A DNA stretch of 64,000 nucleotides. It comes from Aplectana chamaeleonis (Eukaryota > Nematoda > Chromadorea > Rhabditida > Cosmocercidae). Under the pieces are notes generated by a model. That model worked only from the letters and a program-made list of their open reading frames with translations, ran no database searches and was not told the origin of the DNA. The translations under genes were made by a program, and so were the position numbers. This document shows, one piece after another, positions 21,916 to 33,715 of this stretch (its first letter is position 1; each line of letters starts with the position of its first letter). The stretch lies in contig JAPDOI010000950.1 in assembly GCA_029168955.1 (NCBI GenBank), positions 184,290 through 248,289 on the forward strand, read 5' to 3'.

Positions 21916-22848
21916 ACACCCACACAATCTTGAAAATGACTTAAATTAGTGTTGTGTCACTTCCATTCTTTTTCGGGGCGTTTCACCGATAGTCAACGGT
22001 TTTCCCAATGGTGAAGGTTCTCCCCTTCACCTGCTCAGAGGTGAAGGTTGGCGGAGTGCATGGCTCCACCCAACGAAGCTATGATCGGGGATCGATCAGT
22101 TGGGAGTAAGGGGTGGCGTGCAGTTTGGAAACGAGGTGGTTCGAAACAACCGCGGTTTTTCAGGAGTCGTGTTTCTGGAAAACTGAAAAAACCACCCAAT
22201 TGCATGTATTTGAGTTGTTAGCGCGCAGTTCAGAAGAAATGTACTAGGTCGGAGGGAGAGGGATGTCGAAGATGGAGCAGTTTTTTAGGAACGCTTCCAG
22301 AACTGTCCGAAAACGTGTGTATTAGTTGTATTGTCTACGTCATTATCTTTTATCTGAATTCCGGTCAAATGGTAGTCGCTGTGGTGCCTGTAGGAGCCGG
22401 TGTGACTTTATCGTGGGGCCGCAGCGGCAAATTCTACAAGAGAAGCGGCGTGGCTGCCACCAGGGATGTGCGGCAAACGATTTTGGGATTTCGGCAAACG
22501 ACAACCGGCAAAAAAGTCCCAAAAACGGCCGGCAAACAACAAACGGCAAACGGAAAAAACCTCATCCCTAGATTGACAAATGAGTCATTCACATATGCCG
22601 CTCTATTTTTTTCCTTTTTTTCACAAACTTATGTCAACATTCTAATGATTCCAGTTTGATAGATTAGTTCTAATTCAATGCATAAAACGAACAAAACCAA
22701 GACATGTGGGATCCTATGGAAATTAAAGAAATCGCCGCTACGGCTTCGCTAGGAAGCCGCTTCGGGTCCTACAGGCACCGAAGCGGCACTATCGCGAAAT
22801 GTCGTTCTGGGCCCGAGATAGTTCAGCTGGGCTCCGCGGTAGTGCCAC

Positions 22849-25680
22849 ATTCGCCTTGCCACTCTCAATATTTCAAGCCTCACCGTCAGAAGTTAGGAAC
22901 TTGCAAGCAGTCTCAGAAGGCGTCGTGTGGACATTTGCTGCATTCAGGAGACACACTGGAAAGATTCCAAGTCAAGGGACTTTGGAGATGGTTACAAGCT
23001 GATTTACCATGGATCAACGGACCGAAATGGAGTCGGAGCTGTCATAAGCGAGAAACTGAGGGATTTCGTCACTGCTCTAGGTCGAGTCTCGGATAGTCTT
23101 ATGGCTGTCAAAATGAACACAGGAGCGGCTTTGATGCGATTGGTTTTAGTTTACGCGCCGCAATCGGGATTCTCAGATGAAGCAAAGGCTGTTTTCTGGC
23201 AGGACCTCGAGCAATTCATACAATCCATCGGAGAGGACGAAACGCTGTTGATCGGAGGTGACCTGAATGGACATGCGGGCTCTGAGCGAGACGGATTCGA
23301 GAAAAATCACGGAGGGCATGGATTTGGATGAAGAGGGCCTGAGAATATTGGAGTACGTAGCGGCAGCCGATTTGATTATGGCAAACACACTGTTCCGCAA
23401 ACAAAGTTCAAACCTCATCTCTCACTGTAGCGGTGGCCTAGAAACACAGATTGATTACTGGATGCTAGTAATCGCAAAATTCGAATCGACTACAAGGTCA
23501 CACTTACCGATCACATTGCTACGCAGCATCACCTTCTCCTCATGAACATTAATATGAACCGGCCCAGGAACGTCAGACGCAGAACTGACACAAATTGCAT
23601 CAAGTGGTGGAAGTTGAAGGAGTGCGAAAACACTCTCGTCATCTCGCTGCTGGCTTGTCAGACTAGCGACGTCGGCTTAGCCATTGAAGAAGATTGGAGC
23701 CTAATGTTGGATGCCGTGAAGACCTCAGCTGTTAGCATCCCAGGGACCGCGACTCCGGGAAAGGCTAAAATTGATAGAGCCACTGGGTGGTGGTCTGAGT
23801 GTGTTCAAGCGAAAGACCGCGAGAAGAAATTGAAATTTAAGCTGAGGATGAGAACTCGGAGTGATTAGGATCGCGCTGTCTACTTAGCAGCCAAACGAAG
23901 CGCAAGGAAGGCTGCCTCTATAGCGAAGTCTAAACACTACAGAGATCTCTACGACAAGCTAGGTACCCGGGAGGGGGAGAAATGTATCTATCGCTTGGCG
24001 AAGTCACGCACTCGCTGGACATTGGTTGTAGAGCGTATTAATACCATCAAAGCAGCCAACGGTAGGATTTTTCGAGTGATGTACTGGAAAGATGGCGAAA
24101 ACATTTCAACGTCATCTCGAATGAAGAGTTCCCACATCCACGTACTCAGTCTGTGAGCAGTGTGCAAGGACCTAGTCCTCGTATTACAGCAGATGAAGTT
24201 AGTAAGGCAATCACTAAGATAAAGTCGAACAAAGCCACTAGCCCGGACGATCTGCCTTTGGAAGTTGCTAGGTGAGCGTGTTTCTGAATGGCTTGCCAAG
24301 CAGTTCAATCGGATTGTCGCTGAAGCCAGAACCCCAAAAGTCTAACAAACAAGTGTAACGGTGCCGATTTGGTGCCGATTTGGAAGTGTAAAGGAGATGT
24401 TGCCGATTGCTCTTCGTACAGGTCGATTCGCTTGCTATGCCACACCATGAAGATCTTCGAGCTCATCCTGGACAATCGACTCGGGGATATCGTAACAATG
24501 ACGGCAAATCAATGTGGGTTTGTCAAGGATTGTGGTACCGTCGGCGCCATACATGCAGTCAGGCTCTTGATAGAAAAACTCCGGAAGAAGAACCGTAACA
24601 CTCATATCGCGTTTCTCGACCTTGAAAAAGCCTTCGATCGCGTCCCTAACGATCGTATATACTTGTCGTCGAAATCACATGGAGTGCCAGAAGAGTATGT
24701 GAGCTGGGTAAGGTTTCGCTGTACGCGAATATGAGCAGTGTTGTTAGGTGCTCAGCAGAAACTAGTAACCCCTTTCCCATTCAAGTCGGGTTCACCAAGG
24801 ATCAGCCTCGCCGCCACTGATTTTCATCCTATGCATGAATGCAATTAAACACGACCTACAGAAACCTCATCCATGAATATATTTTACGCTGACGACATAA
24901 TGCTAGCTGCCCAGTCACAAGAGGAGTTGCAAGTTGAAGTTTGACAATGGAATGATCGCCTGAAGCGCTATGGACTACGTCCTAATGTCGCCAAAACCGA
25001 CTACATGGAGAGTGGACGGAGAATCGAGGAAGGATCGATTGGCATCAATGGCACCGAACTCAAGAAGGTGAACAGTTTCAAGTACCTCGGATCAAGGATC
25101 ACATCTGCCGAGAACCTGCTACTGGATGCCCGTGGACGCGTCAATGCAGCGACGACGAAGTGGAGAGCGACAACTGGCGTAATGTGTGACAGGAAGAAAC
25201 CAGTACGCCTCAAGTCCAAAATCTACAAGGCGGAAGTGAGGCCAGTCGCCCTTTACGACACCGACTGCTGGCCGGCCACAGAGACTGTTGAGCAATATCT
25301 GCATGTGATGGAGATGCGGATGATCAGGTGGTCAACGGGAGTCACATTGTAAGACAGGTTAACAAATGACCTGGTGCGTTTCACCTTTGGAGTGGCCCCC
25401 ATTACTGCAAAGATGGAAAAATCCCGCCTCAGGTGGTTTGGCCATGTGTAAAGGAAGGACGAAGACTCAGTGGCTAAAACCGCACTCAAGTTGGAAGTTG
25501 CAGGGGCTAGACCTCGCGAAAGACCGAAAACCCGATGGCTTGATCGAGTGAAAACGGTCATGGCTGGAGCGCAACTCACTATGAGGGACACCGCTGACAG
25601 GAAAAAATTGCGAGCAACGTGCAAACAAGCGGAGCTCGCGAACTCGTGGGACAGACGCTAGGAAGAAGAAGAAGAAGATA
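22849..25680 (+). mobile_element. RTE-clade LINE, degenerate near-full-length coding region
   Basis: The endonuclease begins with TLNISSL near 22855, hits a stop, then reads RRRRVDICCIQETHW (the catalytic QET motif), GGDLNGHAG near 23260 and TQIDYWML near 23446. Reverse transcriptase motifs follow: AFLDLEKAFDRVP near 24610-24650 and FYADDIMLA at about 24882. The RTE-type C-terminus is RWFGHV...RERPKTRWLDRVK near 25430-25550. The coding region closes at about 25661 and a (GAA)n tail ends it. At least six frameshifts or stops separate the parts, so it is dead. Untranslated 5' sequence may start near 22700. Confidence 0.9.
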
Positions 25681-26227
25681 TGGCCGTGACTACCGCGCAC
25701 GCAACACGTTTCGCAGCGGAGCGGCGTTCTCACGATTCGCCGTAAGTACGACCAGAGTTCGCCGATGGGCGGCGCGGCATCATGCGATCAAGAATCTACC
25801 ATGCGGTGCAGCACAAACAATTGTCCTCATTTGCATGTTACCGCGGAGTACAGTTACAGAGCGTAGGAGGCTAAAAATATTTGCTAGTTAGGAAGGTTAT
25901 ACTCTACTTTGCCAAAACTTATACACTTACAGACGGAGCAGGAGCGGTCGGCTGATGATCACTACGCACGACACTCAACGCAACCCGTTCGTCACCCCAA
26001 AAAACTGACTACGAAAATGGATTTTCTATGAGGAAAACTCTTGAAAAAGTGGTCAAATCGATTTCAAAACAGCACCGCTACCACTAAAGTCATTACACTC
26101 CACAGGAACTGAGAGATTTATTTTGCCTATGCTGGTCATATAATTCTATTTCAGTAGGAAAGGAGGACCCAATATAGAGTGAAAATCTGGTGTTCGCTAA
26201 CTTTGGAGGGTTTTGTCAGCGCCTAAG

Positions 26228-26345
26228 TTATGAAAGTTTGGCTCTGGTTCATTTCAAGGAAGCTTCTGTTTTCGACTATCACAGTAGGAAGCGGCTGTTT
26301 TTTTGAAATCTGTTTGTCACCAGTTATATTTCACCAAGTGGCCTA
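26228..26345 (+). repeat. Block shared with 45915-46035
   Basis: CTGTTTTCGACTATCACAG then AGTTATATTTCACCAAG matches the block that lies 3' of ABF-like gene 3. The surrounding 25.7-27.1 kb also has CGGCAAACG-type dispersed repeats at 26395-26470 and 26905-26965 (also at 22465-22560) and nothing else I can name. Confidence 0.4.
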
Positions 26346-27179
26346 GATGGCCGCTAGCATAGGCCGCGTTTACCTTCAATGTTTTGCCGAGTTTTGGCGG
26401 AAAAACAACGAAAATTTCGGCAAACGCCAGCGGCAAAAAAGTCCCAAAAATAGCCGACAAACGACAAACGGTAGAAATGCTCATTAGGAAATAATCACTC
26501 AAAGTAAGACCACATTGGGGTCTTCATTTATTTGAATGAATTCCGAACGCTCATTCTCTCAACTTGTGTTGCGCGATACTCTGAATTTGGTGCGATGAAT
26601 TTGGATCACGAAGCAAATGAATGACTACTACATATTCCGAAGAAGTTGACATTAGAGAACCTCCAAAACCTACTATTCTTCCACCACAACATTTCTTTCA
26701 TGAGTGTTCAATAGAATGCTCATTCCGGTGCTGTTTTTAAATGTATCAGGTTTTGTACCAACGTAGAGGTGCAACATCTTGTAGGATTATTGAAAAACCA
26801 TCTCTTATCTGGCTATTGGAATACCGAATGTGCATGAGAAAGTAGAATTTTCACCGGTACTTTTCGAATAATTGTATCGTTTTTGCACAATTTTTTTTAT
26901 TTTGCAGTTTGTCGACTGTCCATTTCCGTTTGCCCCTTTTTGAAAATCGTTTGCCGCACATCTCTGATGCGACCCGTTTGCGCTTCTTCAGCCCGTATGG
27001 TACTTTCGTCCAGGAATCTCTCGCTCGCGAAGAAATCAAACGCAGGCAAGAATAGCGCAAGCGACGTTCACAGGCGGGTGGAATTGTACCTAACGATTCA
27101 CCTACTGGTCACCCCCCCCCCTCAGCTATGCCAAGTCCAAATCCAGCCGTAATTTGCCAAGTTTCCACAGCCATCAGGG

Positions 27180-28600
27180 AAACTGATTGCTGGTCCTCGG
27201 TCCCAACGTTCCATACAGGAAACTCTGTTTACGTAGATCTTACACTTGGTGATTCTCATGATTTCTTACTGAGACCTGGCTGAAAAGCGAGCATTCAGTT
27301 GTAACAATTCTGGGGGCATGCTCCGATTATTTCAACATTTTACGCTGTGATAAAGCATCAGGTCACGACGGAGGTGTGACTCTTCCTCTTCTTCTTAGCT
27401 TCAGTCCCGCGTTGGCCCCTTTCTTGGTGGCTCTTCTCCATTTCGAACGGTGCAGTGCATCAATCGTTGTCAGATGTTCCTGCAACATATCTTGCTTTAC
27501 ACAGTCTAGCCACCTCATCTTTGGTCTTCGTTTTGGTCTACGTCCTTCAACTTCGAAGGTCATTGCAGTCTTCGCGACAGAATCTGGACGGCATCTCGTC
27601 ACATGGCTAAACCATCGCGAACGGCTTTCTTTCAGCTTCTCTTGAACTGGAACAACAACAGTGAGTTTTCTTATATCATCGTTCCACTTCTTATCTAGGC
27701 GTGTATAACCAAGAGACCATCAGAGCGTTTTCATTTTTGTGCAATGAAGAAGGTGCTCATGCTTTTTCGTGGACGGCCAGCACTCGCATACAAATACATA
27801 GCCACGTCTAACAACGGCTCTGTATAGCTTGCTCTTCAGGTACGTAGGAACTTTCCGGTGGCAGAGGACACCACTGCATCGCCTCCATTTCATCCATGCA
27901 GCGCTTATTCGATGAAGCACTTCGGTGTCGATACTTCCGTCACTCGCAATCTGAGATCCCAATTACTTGAAGTGCAGGACCTTCTCCAAATCTACGTCAT
28001 CGACTTTTATGGACCCTTCCGACTGCTCGCCACACTCCATACAATCGGTCTTCCTAATATTGAGCTTCAGTCCATAGCACACACAAACCTTCCTTCCACA
28101 ACTGACACGCTTTTTCAAGATCACTCCGGAATGTGAAGGTCAGCATCTCATCATCCCCGGAGTTCACGGAGGTGTGACTCTAATGCTAAGAAATAGCATC
28201 TCTCACACTACGGTTTTCTCAGAGAAAATTCCCTCGAGTTATGAAAATTTTAAACCACAGATATATTCTATGGAAACACAACCATAAGAAATGTCCTGGT
28301 TCATAGATCACCAGCTTGCATTTCGTCTTTCACACATCGATTTTTTAGGGCCATTAGTGATCTAGCAACATGCCCCTGGTATGTTGTCATATTGGGTGAT
28401 TTTAACCTACCGGAGTTTAAATGGAGAGAAACAAGTCAAAATCAGATTTTAAAAGTTATGTGCTGCCAATGTTTTTCACAACTTTTCAATAGCTCAACTC
28501 GCGGAAACAATATTCGTGGTGTTGACTAACTCGAGTGAAATAGTTGGAAAGGTAAAGGTACATGCTCCCATTTGGCCTAGCGATCATTAAAAGTTTGACC
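27180..28600 (+). mobile_element. CR1/Jockey-type LINE endonuclease fragment, split by the RTE insertion
   Basis: Before the insertion the frame reads LTETWLKSEHS (catalytic ETW) and DYFNILRCDKASGHDGGVTL, up to 27383. After it, from 28166, it resumes as GGVTLMLRNSISH, then YVVILGDFNLPEFKW near 28380-28420 and SDH at 28578-28586. These are the ordered motifs of the apurinic-like endonuclease. Stops and shifts mark it as a remnant, and no reverse transcriptase part follows. Confidence 0.8.
27384..28165 (-). mobile_element. 5'-truncated RTE-like LINE with 16-bp target duplication
   Basis: On the minus strand the C-terminal part of an RTE-like ORF2 reads LGSQIASDGSIDTE, LKSKLYRAVV, SRWFSHVTRC-like and RRPKMRWLDCVKQD, ending in AAGAAGAAGAGG at 27384. 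ACGGAGGTGTGACTCT is duplicated at 27368-27383 and 28166-28181, marking target-primed insertion. It interrupts a CR1/Jockey-like endonuclease gene. The subfamily differs from the copy at 22849. Confidence 0.85.
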
Positions 28601-28639
28601 TTCACTGAAATCTTGATGAACCGAAGCAAGATATTGTTT

Positions 28640-28850
28640 ATGTGAGATCGTTCCCAAAGTGCAATTTTGGTTTGGTCAACAGCTATCTGTATTCATTCTC
28701 GGCTCGTTATTCTGCCATTATTTCGACACTGGCGGACGAGTTCCCTCTTTATGATTCCACTGTGAGAATTCATGAATAATGATAATCGCGAACACTGCCT
28801 CAAAGGTGAAGAACCATATTTTGCGTAGTTGAGCATTCGAGTCAACGTAT
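28640..28850 (+). repeat. Dispersed block shared with 17490 and 49510
   Basis: Contains CGGCTCGTTATTCTGCCATT then ATTTCGACACTGG, TTCCACTGTGAG and ATCGCGAACACTGCCTCAAA, matching 17490-17720 and 49510-49750. It follows the end of the CR1/Jockey-like fragment. Confidence 0.45.
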
Positions 28851-28973
28851 TGATCGAGAAGAAAGGAAATACACAAAACGGGGCATTTCACCTCCGCAGC
28901 CCATCCGCTAGACTTAATTTAACAAGGAGAGTTTCCTCGCTAAATTCAGTCTAACGAGTGGACTGCGTACGTA

Positions 28974-30258
28974 TTAGGTCTAGAAGTTAATTTCCGCGTT
29001 TTTACGCTTTTTACACTATTGAAAACTGGACATACTTAAACAAAATTTTTATTCAAAATAATTTCCGTCATTAATAACAACCATTTCCCAGAGTTTGGGT
29101 AACTTATGGATTCCATCATAATAAAATTTTTCTGGTTTGGCCTCCACCCATTCATCGAGCCATTTTTGACATCTTGACGATCTTGAAAGCGCTGCTCCGC
29201 TAGACCATGCGCCATTGACCGGAAAAGGTGATAATCCGACAGGGCGATGTCTGGAGAGTACGGCGGGTGCGGTAAGACTTCCCATTTGAACTCTTTTAGC
29301 GTATCCTTTACCGTTCGAGCAACATGAGGTCGAGCGTTATCATGAAGCAATATGACTTTTTCGTGTCGACTCGCCCATTCTGGTCTCTTTGCTTCGATTT
29401 CATGCCGCAATTGCGCTAGTTGATGTTGATAGCGATTCGCAGTAACTGTTTCGCCAGGTTGAAGAAGTTCATAGTACAGTATACCGCGTTGATCCCACCA
29501 TATGCACAGTAAGACCTTCTTCCCGTGGATGTTTGGTTTTGCGGTCGAAGTTGTTGTTTCACCAGGACTAACCCACGATTTTCTTCGCTTCGGATTGTCG
29601 TAGTACACCCACTTTTCATCGCCAGTTATGATGCGGTGTAAAACGACTTTCTTTGGAATCGGTCCAACAAGATTTGTGAAGTTGTTTTTCTCTGCTCTTT
29701 GTTGCGTTCTGAGAGCTCATAGGGGATCCATTTTCCTTCCTTTTGAATCTTCCCCATTGCCTTCAATCGAATAGAAATTGCTTTTTGGGTGACGCCGAGA
29801 GATGCCGCGAGCGGTTCTTGCGTTTGAGCCGAATCTTGATCCAACAAAGCCTGAAGTTCTTCGTCTTCGAACTTTTTTGGCTGTCCTGGTCGATCTTTGT
29901 CCTTAACGTCAAAATCACCCGATTTGAAACGCTGAAACCATTCTTGGCAGGTTCTTATGGATGGAGCAGCATCCCCGTAAGCTTGGGCAAGCATTTGGTG
30001 CGCGTCAGTGGCTTTCTTCTTGAGATGAAGAGAGAAAACAAGAGCTTCCCGCAAATGGCGTTTTTCCGGCCCAAAAGTTGACATATTCTGAAACTAAAAT
30101 AATACTTTTTTTATAAGGTACGTGAAGCAAGTTATATATCAATAGAAAGCTGATAATACAGTGAGCATTATAACATAAAATTCGTTATATAAAAATAATT
30201 TTATTTTTTACAAAATATCAATAACAACAAAAACGCGGAAATTAACTTCTAGACCTAA
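28974..30258 (-). mobile_element. Mariner element, Hsmar1/hookworm-bandit-like, 1285 bp
   Basis: Perfect 30-bp terminal inverted repeats (28974-29003 and 30229-30258) begin TTAGGTCTAGAAG. A TA target duplication flanks them at 28972-28973 and 30259-30260. The length is that expected of a full mariner. The enclosed transposase gene reads on the minus strand. The perfect TIRs suggest a fairly recent insertion even though the gene is broken. It landed in a MITE copy, which resumes on both sides. Confidence 0.95.
29049..30084 (-). pseudogene. Mariner transposase, two frameshifts
   Basis: The N-terminal DNA-binding half (30084-29626) has the paired helix-turn-helix region and the linker motif WIPYELSE (WVPHEL in the family). 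A one-base loss near 29640 shifts the frame just before the first catalytic aspartate, in GDEKWVYYD. The second part reads to about 29120 and contains LLHDNARPH and YSPDIALSDYHLF, with exactly 34 residues between the last two catalytic aspartates (D,D34D). A second one-base loss near 29130 shifts the C-terminus, which continues in another frame as EAKPEKFYYDGIHKLP and ends at 29049. All catalytic residues are encoded, but no intact protein is possible. Confidence 0.93.
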
Positions 30259-30387
30259 TAGATCATCGCGCCTGATCGAAAACCGCTGCGTTGTCGCGAA
30301 CGCCACACGCCGAGTCGCAATGAACGCGCCTCGTCAGTCAAATAGACTGAAGTTGACAAGGAGACATTAGAGTTCTCGCATTCACTT

Positions 30388-30522
30388 TAGTCTGACGAAT
30401 GGACGAAGCTGTGATGGTAGATGGTCGCACACGATCCACGCGATCGAAGCCCCGTTAGCCGGTGATGCAGCCAAGGCAGCATGTTCGGCTGCAATCGTCG
30501 CGCATGGTGCACTCACCACAAA
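30388..30522 (+). mobile_element. AGTCTGACG-tip MITE copy
   Basis: Begins TAGTCTGACGAATGGAC and contains GGTAGATGGTCGC and GATCGAAGCCCCGTTAGCCGG. The right end is diverged. The following AAATTTGATACGCAAT also flanks the copy at 6196, so the shared unit runs beyond the MITE. Confidence 0.5.
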
Positions 30523-31953
30523 TTTGATACGCAATCCATATATCGTTGATCACTGGACTGCGACGCTGCTATGACTGCTTTATCATAAACGTAGTTGTTT
30601 CAAAGAAAACAAAATGGTAGAAATGGAGAAATCACCGCTCCACTCCCAACACAATAGCTACCACGTGGCTTTGCTGTAGATAAGATAAAAACCATACACT
30701 TTCCATATCCAGGTACGACTTTCGATAAATCTCCGCATTGTAACTTTCGATATTATAGCGAAGAGTCTTCTACAGTTTATCAACCGAGATAGTACAGAAT
30801 CACCCGGCTAACGTTTTGGCGTTATCGTCTTCGTCGGAGCCTGGTAATTGGAAAACGTTCAGGAAACTACTCGATCAAGCGCGATCAGGCTACAGGTACT
30901 ACCTTGAGGTAATTAGTCCGCCAGGGGCAGTGTCGATCTGAGGGGAAAGGCCGTAGATATACACCGGCGGGACGCTGCGGAATCAGCAAGACAACTACCA
31001 CGTATGTGCGTCCTAACTGTGCTGATGCATGCCAAAAGGAAGCGTTGTCCCAGAAAAACGCACCGAAAGGCTGTACGAAGCAGTTATACACGCTGCGGCA
31101 CTGTATACTGTATCCTTGCTGGACCTACCCTGTTGGAGATTTGCCAATTTCTATCAGCTGATAATTTTTCAGATCTAAATTTGTGAAAATATCACCAAAA
31201 CGACAAAATGAGAACTGCTATGACAGCAGCAATAGATTTCCAGTAACTTTCTGCAATAAACAAGTGATAGAGACGTGAAATACCGATAAAATACAATTGA
31301 AACGCCAGAGAATTTTCAGTCTGCAAAATTGCGTCTTTAGCGCCAAAGACGCAATATTGCAGACGAGTCCCTCATCCACGCAGCAATGTCGTCGTCAGAC
31401 CTTTTCAATCCGCTGGTGTATAACTAGGGCCTTACTAGTTGAGCGTCTCGGCTCACAGTCTAAGGTGGGTCTATTTTTCCGTTGCATATGTTGCTTCGTG
31501 AGTGATCGGGTTACCTATTGAATGAAACTCTGAAGAATGAAATAGCACTAGATCAAGCAGTTTTCTCAACGTTTTTCAATTTTAAGGCTCCGAAAAAGGC
31601 AATTACGCCGAAACGTTAGCCGAATTAATCTGTACTATCCCGGTTGGCAAGCTGCAGAAGGCTCTCTGCTATTATATTATACACCTTCATACCCCATTTC
31701 TACTCTCTGCTTCTGTAGGCGCTTCTATTCAATTACAAGACAATAAGCGTTCTGAACACGCAATCATACTCCGTCAACACTAGTTCCTTTTTTTCTCGCA
31801 TAAATAACAGCTGGAAGTCACTCGTGAGGAAACATAAGGGGAAACGTCTAAGATTTTCGAAGAAGTGAACAGCTCGAAATATACTGCGTTGTGATGCGAT
31901 TTCAGTAAGAGACACCCGAAACCATTCTACTTGTAGAGTTTGCGCAATCATTC

Positions 31954-32070
31954 TAGTCTGATGAATGGACGGAGCTGCGACGGTAGATCACCCCGCATGA
32001 ATCGAAACCCCATTCTTCAGTGAGGCCGCCAACCCCACACGGCTAGCCGCCTGGTCCATGCGTCAGACTA
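31954..32070 (+). mobile_element. AGTCTGACG-tip MITE, complete copy (117 bp)
   Basis: Terminal inverted repeats of 17 bp: TAGTCTGATGAATGGAC at 31954-31970 and its near-complement at 32054-32070. The internal GCGACGGTAGATC...GATCGAAACCCC stretch is shared with the copies at 6196, 28946, 30388 and 56348. Confidence 0.7.
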
Positions 32071-32660
32071 AACCGAAAACGGACACCATATCTTACCCGC
32101 AATTTTTCCATGATAAAGTTAAACTCACTCTTAACATAGAAAGACAGTGGTCTAGGTGGATAACGCTTGCCTACTTTTCTCCTCTATACACTTTTCTGGA
32201 TCTAGAGTAGTAGCACCTACGAGAAAAAAATGCAAAAGAACCTAGTTAGGGTGGAATTATCACCCTAGACTTTCAGATCTTTGATGGTGTACGAACCCAC
32301 TCCACATCATCAGCACTGATGAGCTGTAGTATCAAGAACGTCAGCTGGCTTGAAATCGAAATTTGATCGATCACCAATTGCCTTCGAACTTTCCTGTTCA
32401 AATATTTCTGTCTCCGTTAGTAAGACCTTGATTGATGTGCTTTCTTCCACGTGTCCAACTATTTTTGATTAACAAAAATTTGCATTTACTACTGCCTCTG
32501 GATGTCGACGATTTCAGACTAAATACACAGCATGAGACTCCGCTTTTGGGGTGGAGCTGTGTACGCGTGCACGGATCGGCAACTTAAGAATTTAACAACT
32601 CTAACTAGGGCGTTTTTTGCCCGGTAGGCTTCGTAGTTTTTCAGCCGTTGGCGAGCCAAG

Positions 32661-32954
32661 CATATTTATACTCTGTTTATCTTGAATTGCACAAAACACG
32701 GTCCGCCAGTAGTCCTCTAAGTGGCCCGCTAACACTGTAGTGTACGTCCACGACGCGTTCTTGGCAGACACGACGGCACAGTGGCAGGGTGGGTGGCGGA
32801 GTGACGGCATTGACGAATCGATCGCTCTGCACACCGGGTGCACACCCGGCTGCCGAGAACGCGTCGTGGACGTACACTACGGTACTAGCAAGCCAAGTAG
32901 AGGACTATTGGCGGACCGTGTTTTGTGCAATTCAATATAAACAGAGTATATATG
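32661..32954. mobile_element. Palindromic MITE, 294 bp, arms of about 110 bp
   Basis: The arms contain TATACTCTGTTTATCTTGAA and then TTGCACAAAACACGGTCCGCC and GTGTACGTCCACGACGCG in both orientations. Only the central 70 bases are unique. Confidence 0.8.
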
Positions 32955-33715
32955 GTTTTCTCAACAACTTTTTACATCGCGAACACTGTCTTTAAGAATC
33001 CGCGCGCTCCAGGGCTAATCAGCGCAGCCGCCATGCGCGCTCAACACAGTATGCTCCCAAACGGAAGTTTCACTATAAATGAGCATGTATAAAAGAGCCT
33101 TAATGTGTTTAATGTCTGCCGACAAGTATCGCTCCAGCCGCGAAGGGGCTGGAGAGGTTTGGTTTTTTGTAAGTAGTTTTTAGTACGTATACTCCAGCTA
33201 TGGGTTGAAGGAATCTTCTGGTATGAAGCTACGACTAGAAAACCGCGTTCAGCGCTTGGTTCTGCAGTGTGGACATGCGGTCTTTTGATTGTTGGCCGTA
33301 TTCCTTGAGTTCAAGAAACAACTACCGTCGATGCCGTTATATAGTGTATAGGCTAAAGTCGGCTATCTTATAATAGGATTTAGTCGTGAACAGTTTCAAC
33401 TACCAGTGGCCCAGAAAGGGACAATCCTAGACTGGGAGGGGGGGGGGGCACTCACTATTCAAGCCAGAAATATGATGAACCACTTCAAAGGAATGAATGG
33501 AAAATCTGATAAAAGATGCTTGATGCAGCTAGCATTCATTGTTGATCATGAAATTCAAGAGAAATACTTCGATTGATAGCGTCATAGATCTAAGGTTCAT
33601 TTCATTTCTGACTTGATTCTTGAGCGCCCCCCCCCCCGTTTAGGATAGTCCCCCCGGGAATACATATCATCGCTAACTCAGAGGGCACACCACGTGTTCT
33701 GCAAGTTGAATTTAT

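Larger units (their letters stand above)
28946..30350 (+). mobile_element. AGTCTGACG-tip MITE copy interrupted by the mariner
   Basis: Left part 28946-28973 (TTCAGTCTAACGAGTGGAC...) and right part 30259-30350 together make one MITE of about 120 bp, like the copy at 31954-32070. The mariner used the TA of the GGTAGATC stretch seen in other copies. Confidence 0.6.

Noticed and set aside
32110..32180. tRNA-like GTGGTCTAGGTGGATAACGC
   Set aside because: A box-A-like stretch with no box B at the right distance and no acceptor stem.
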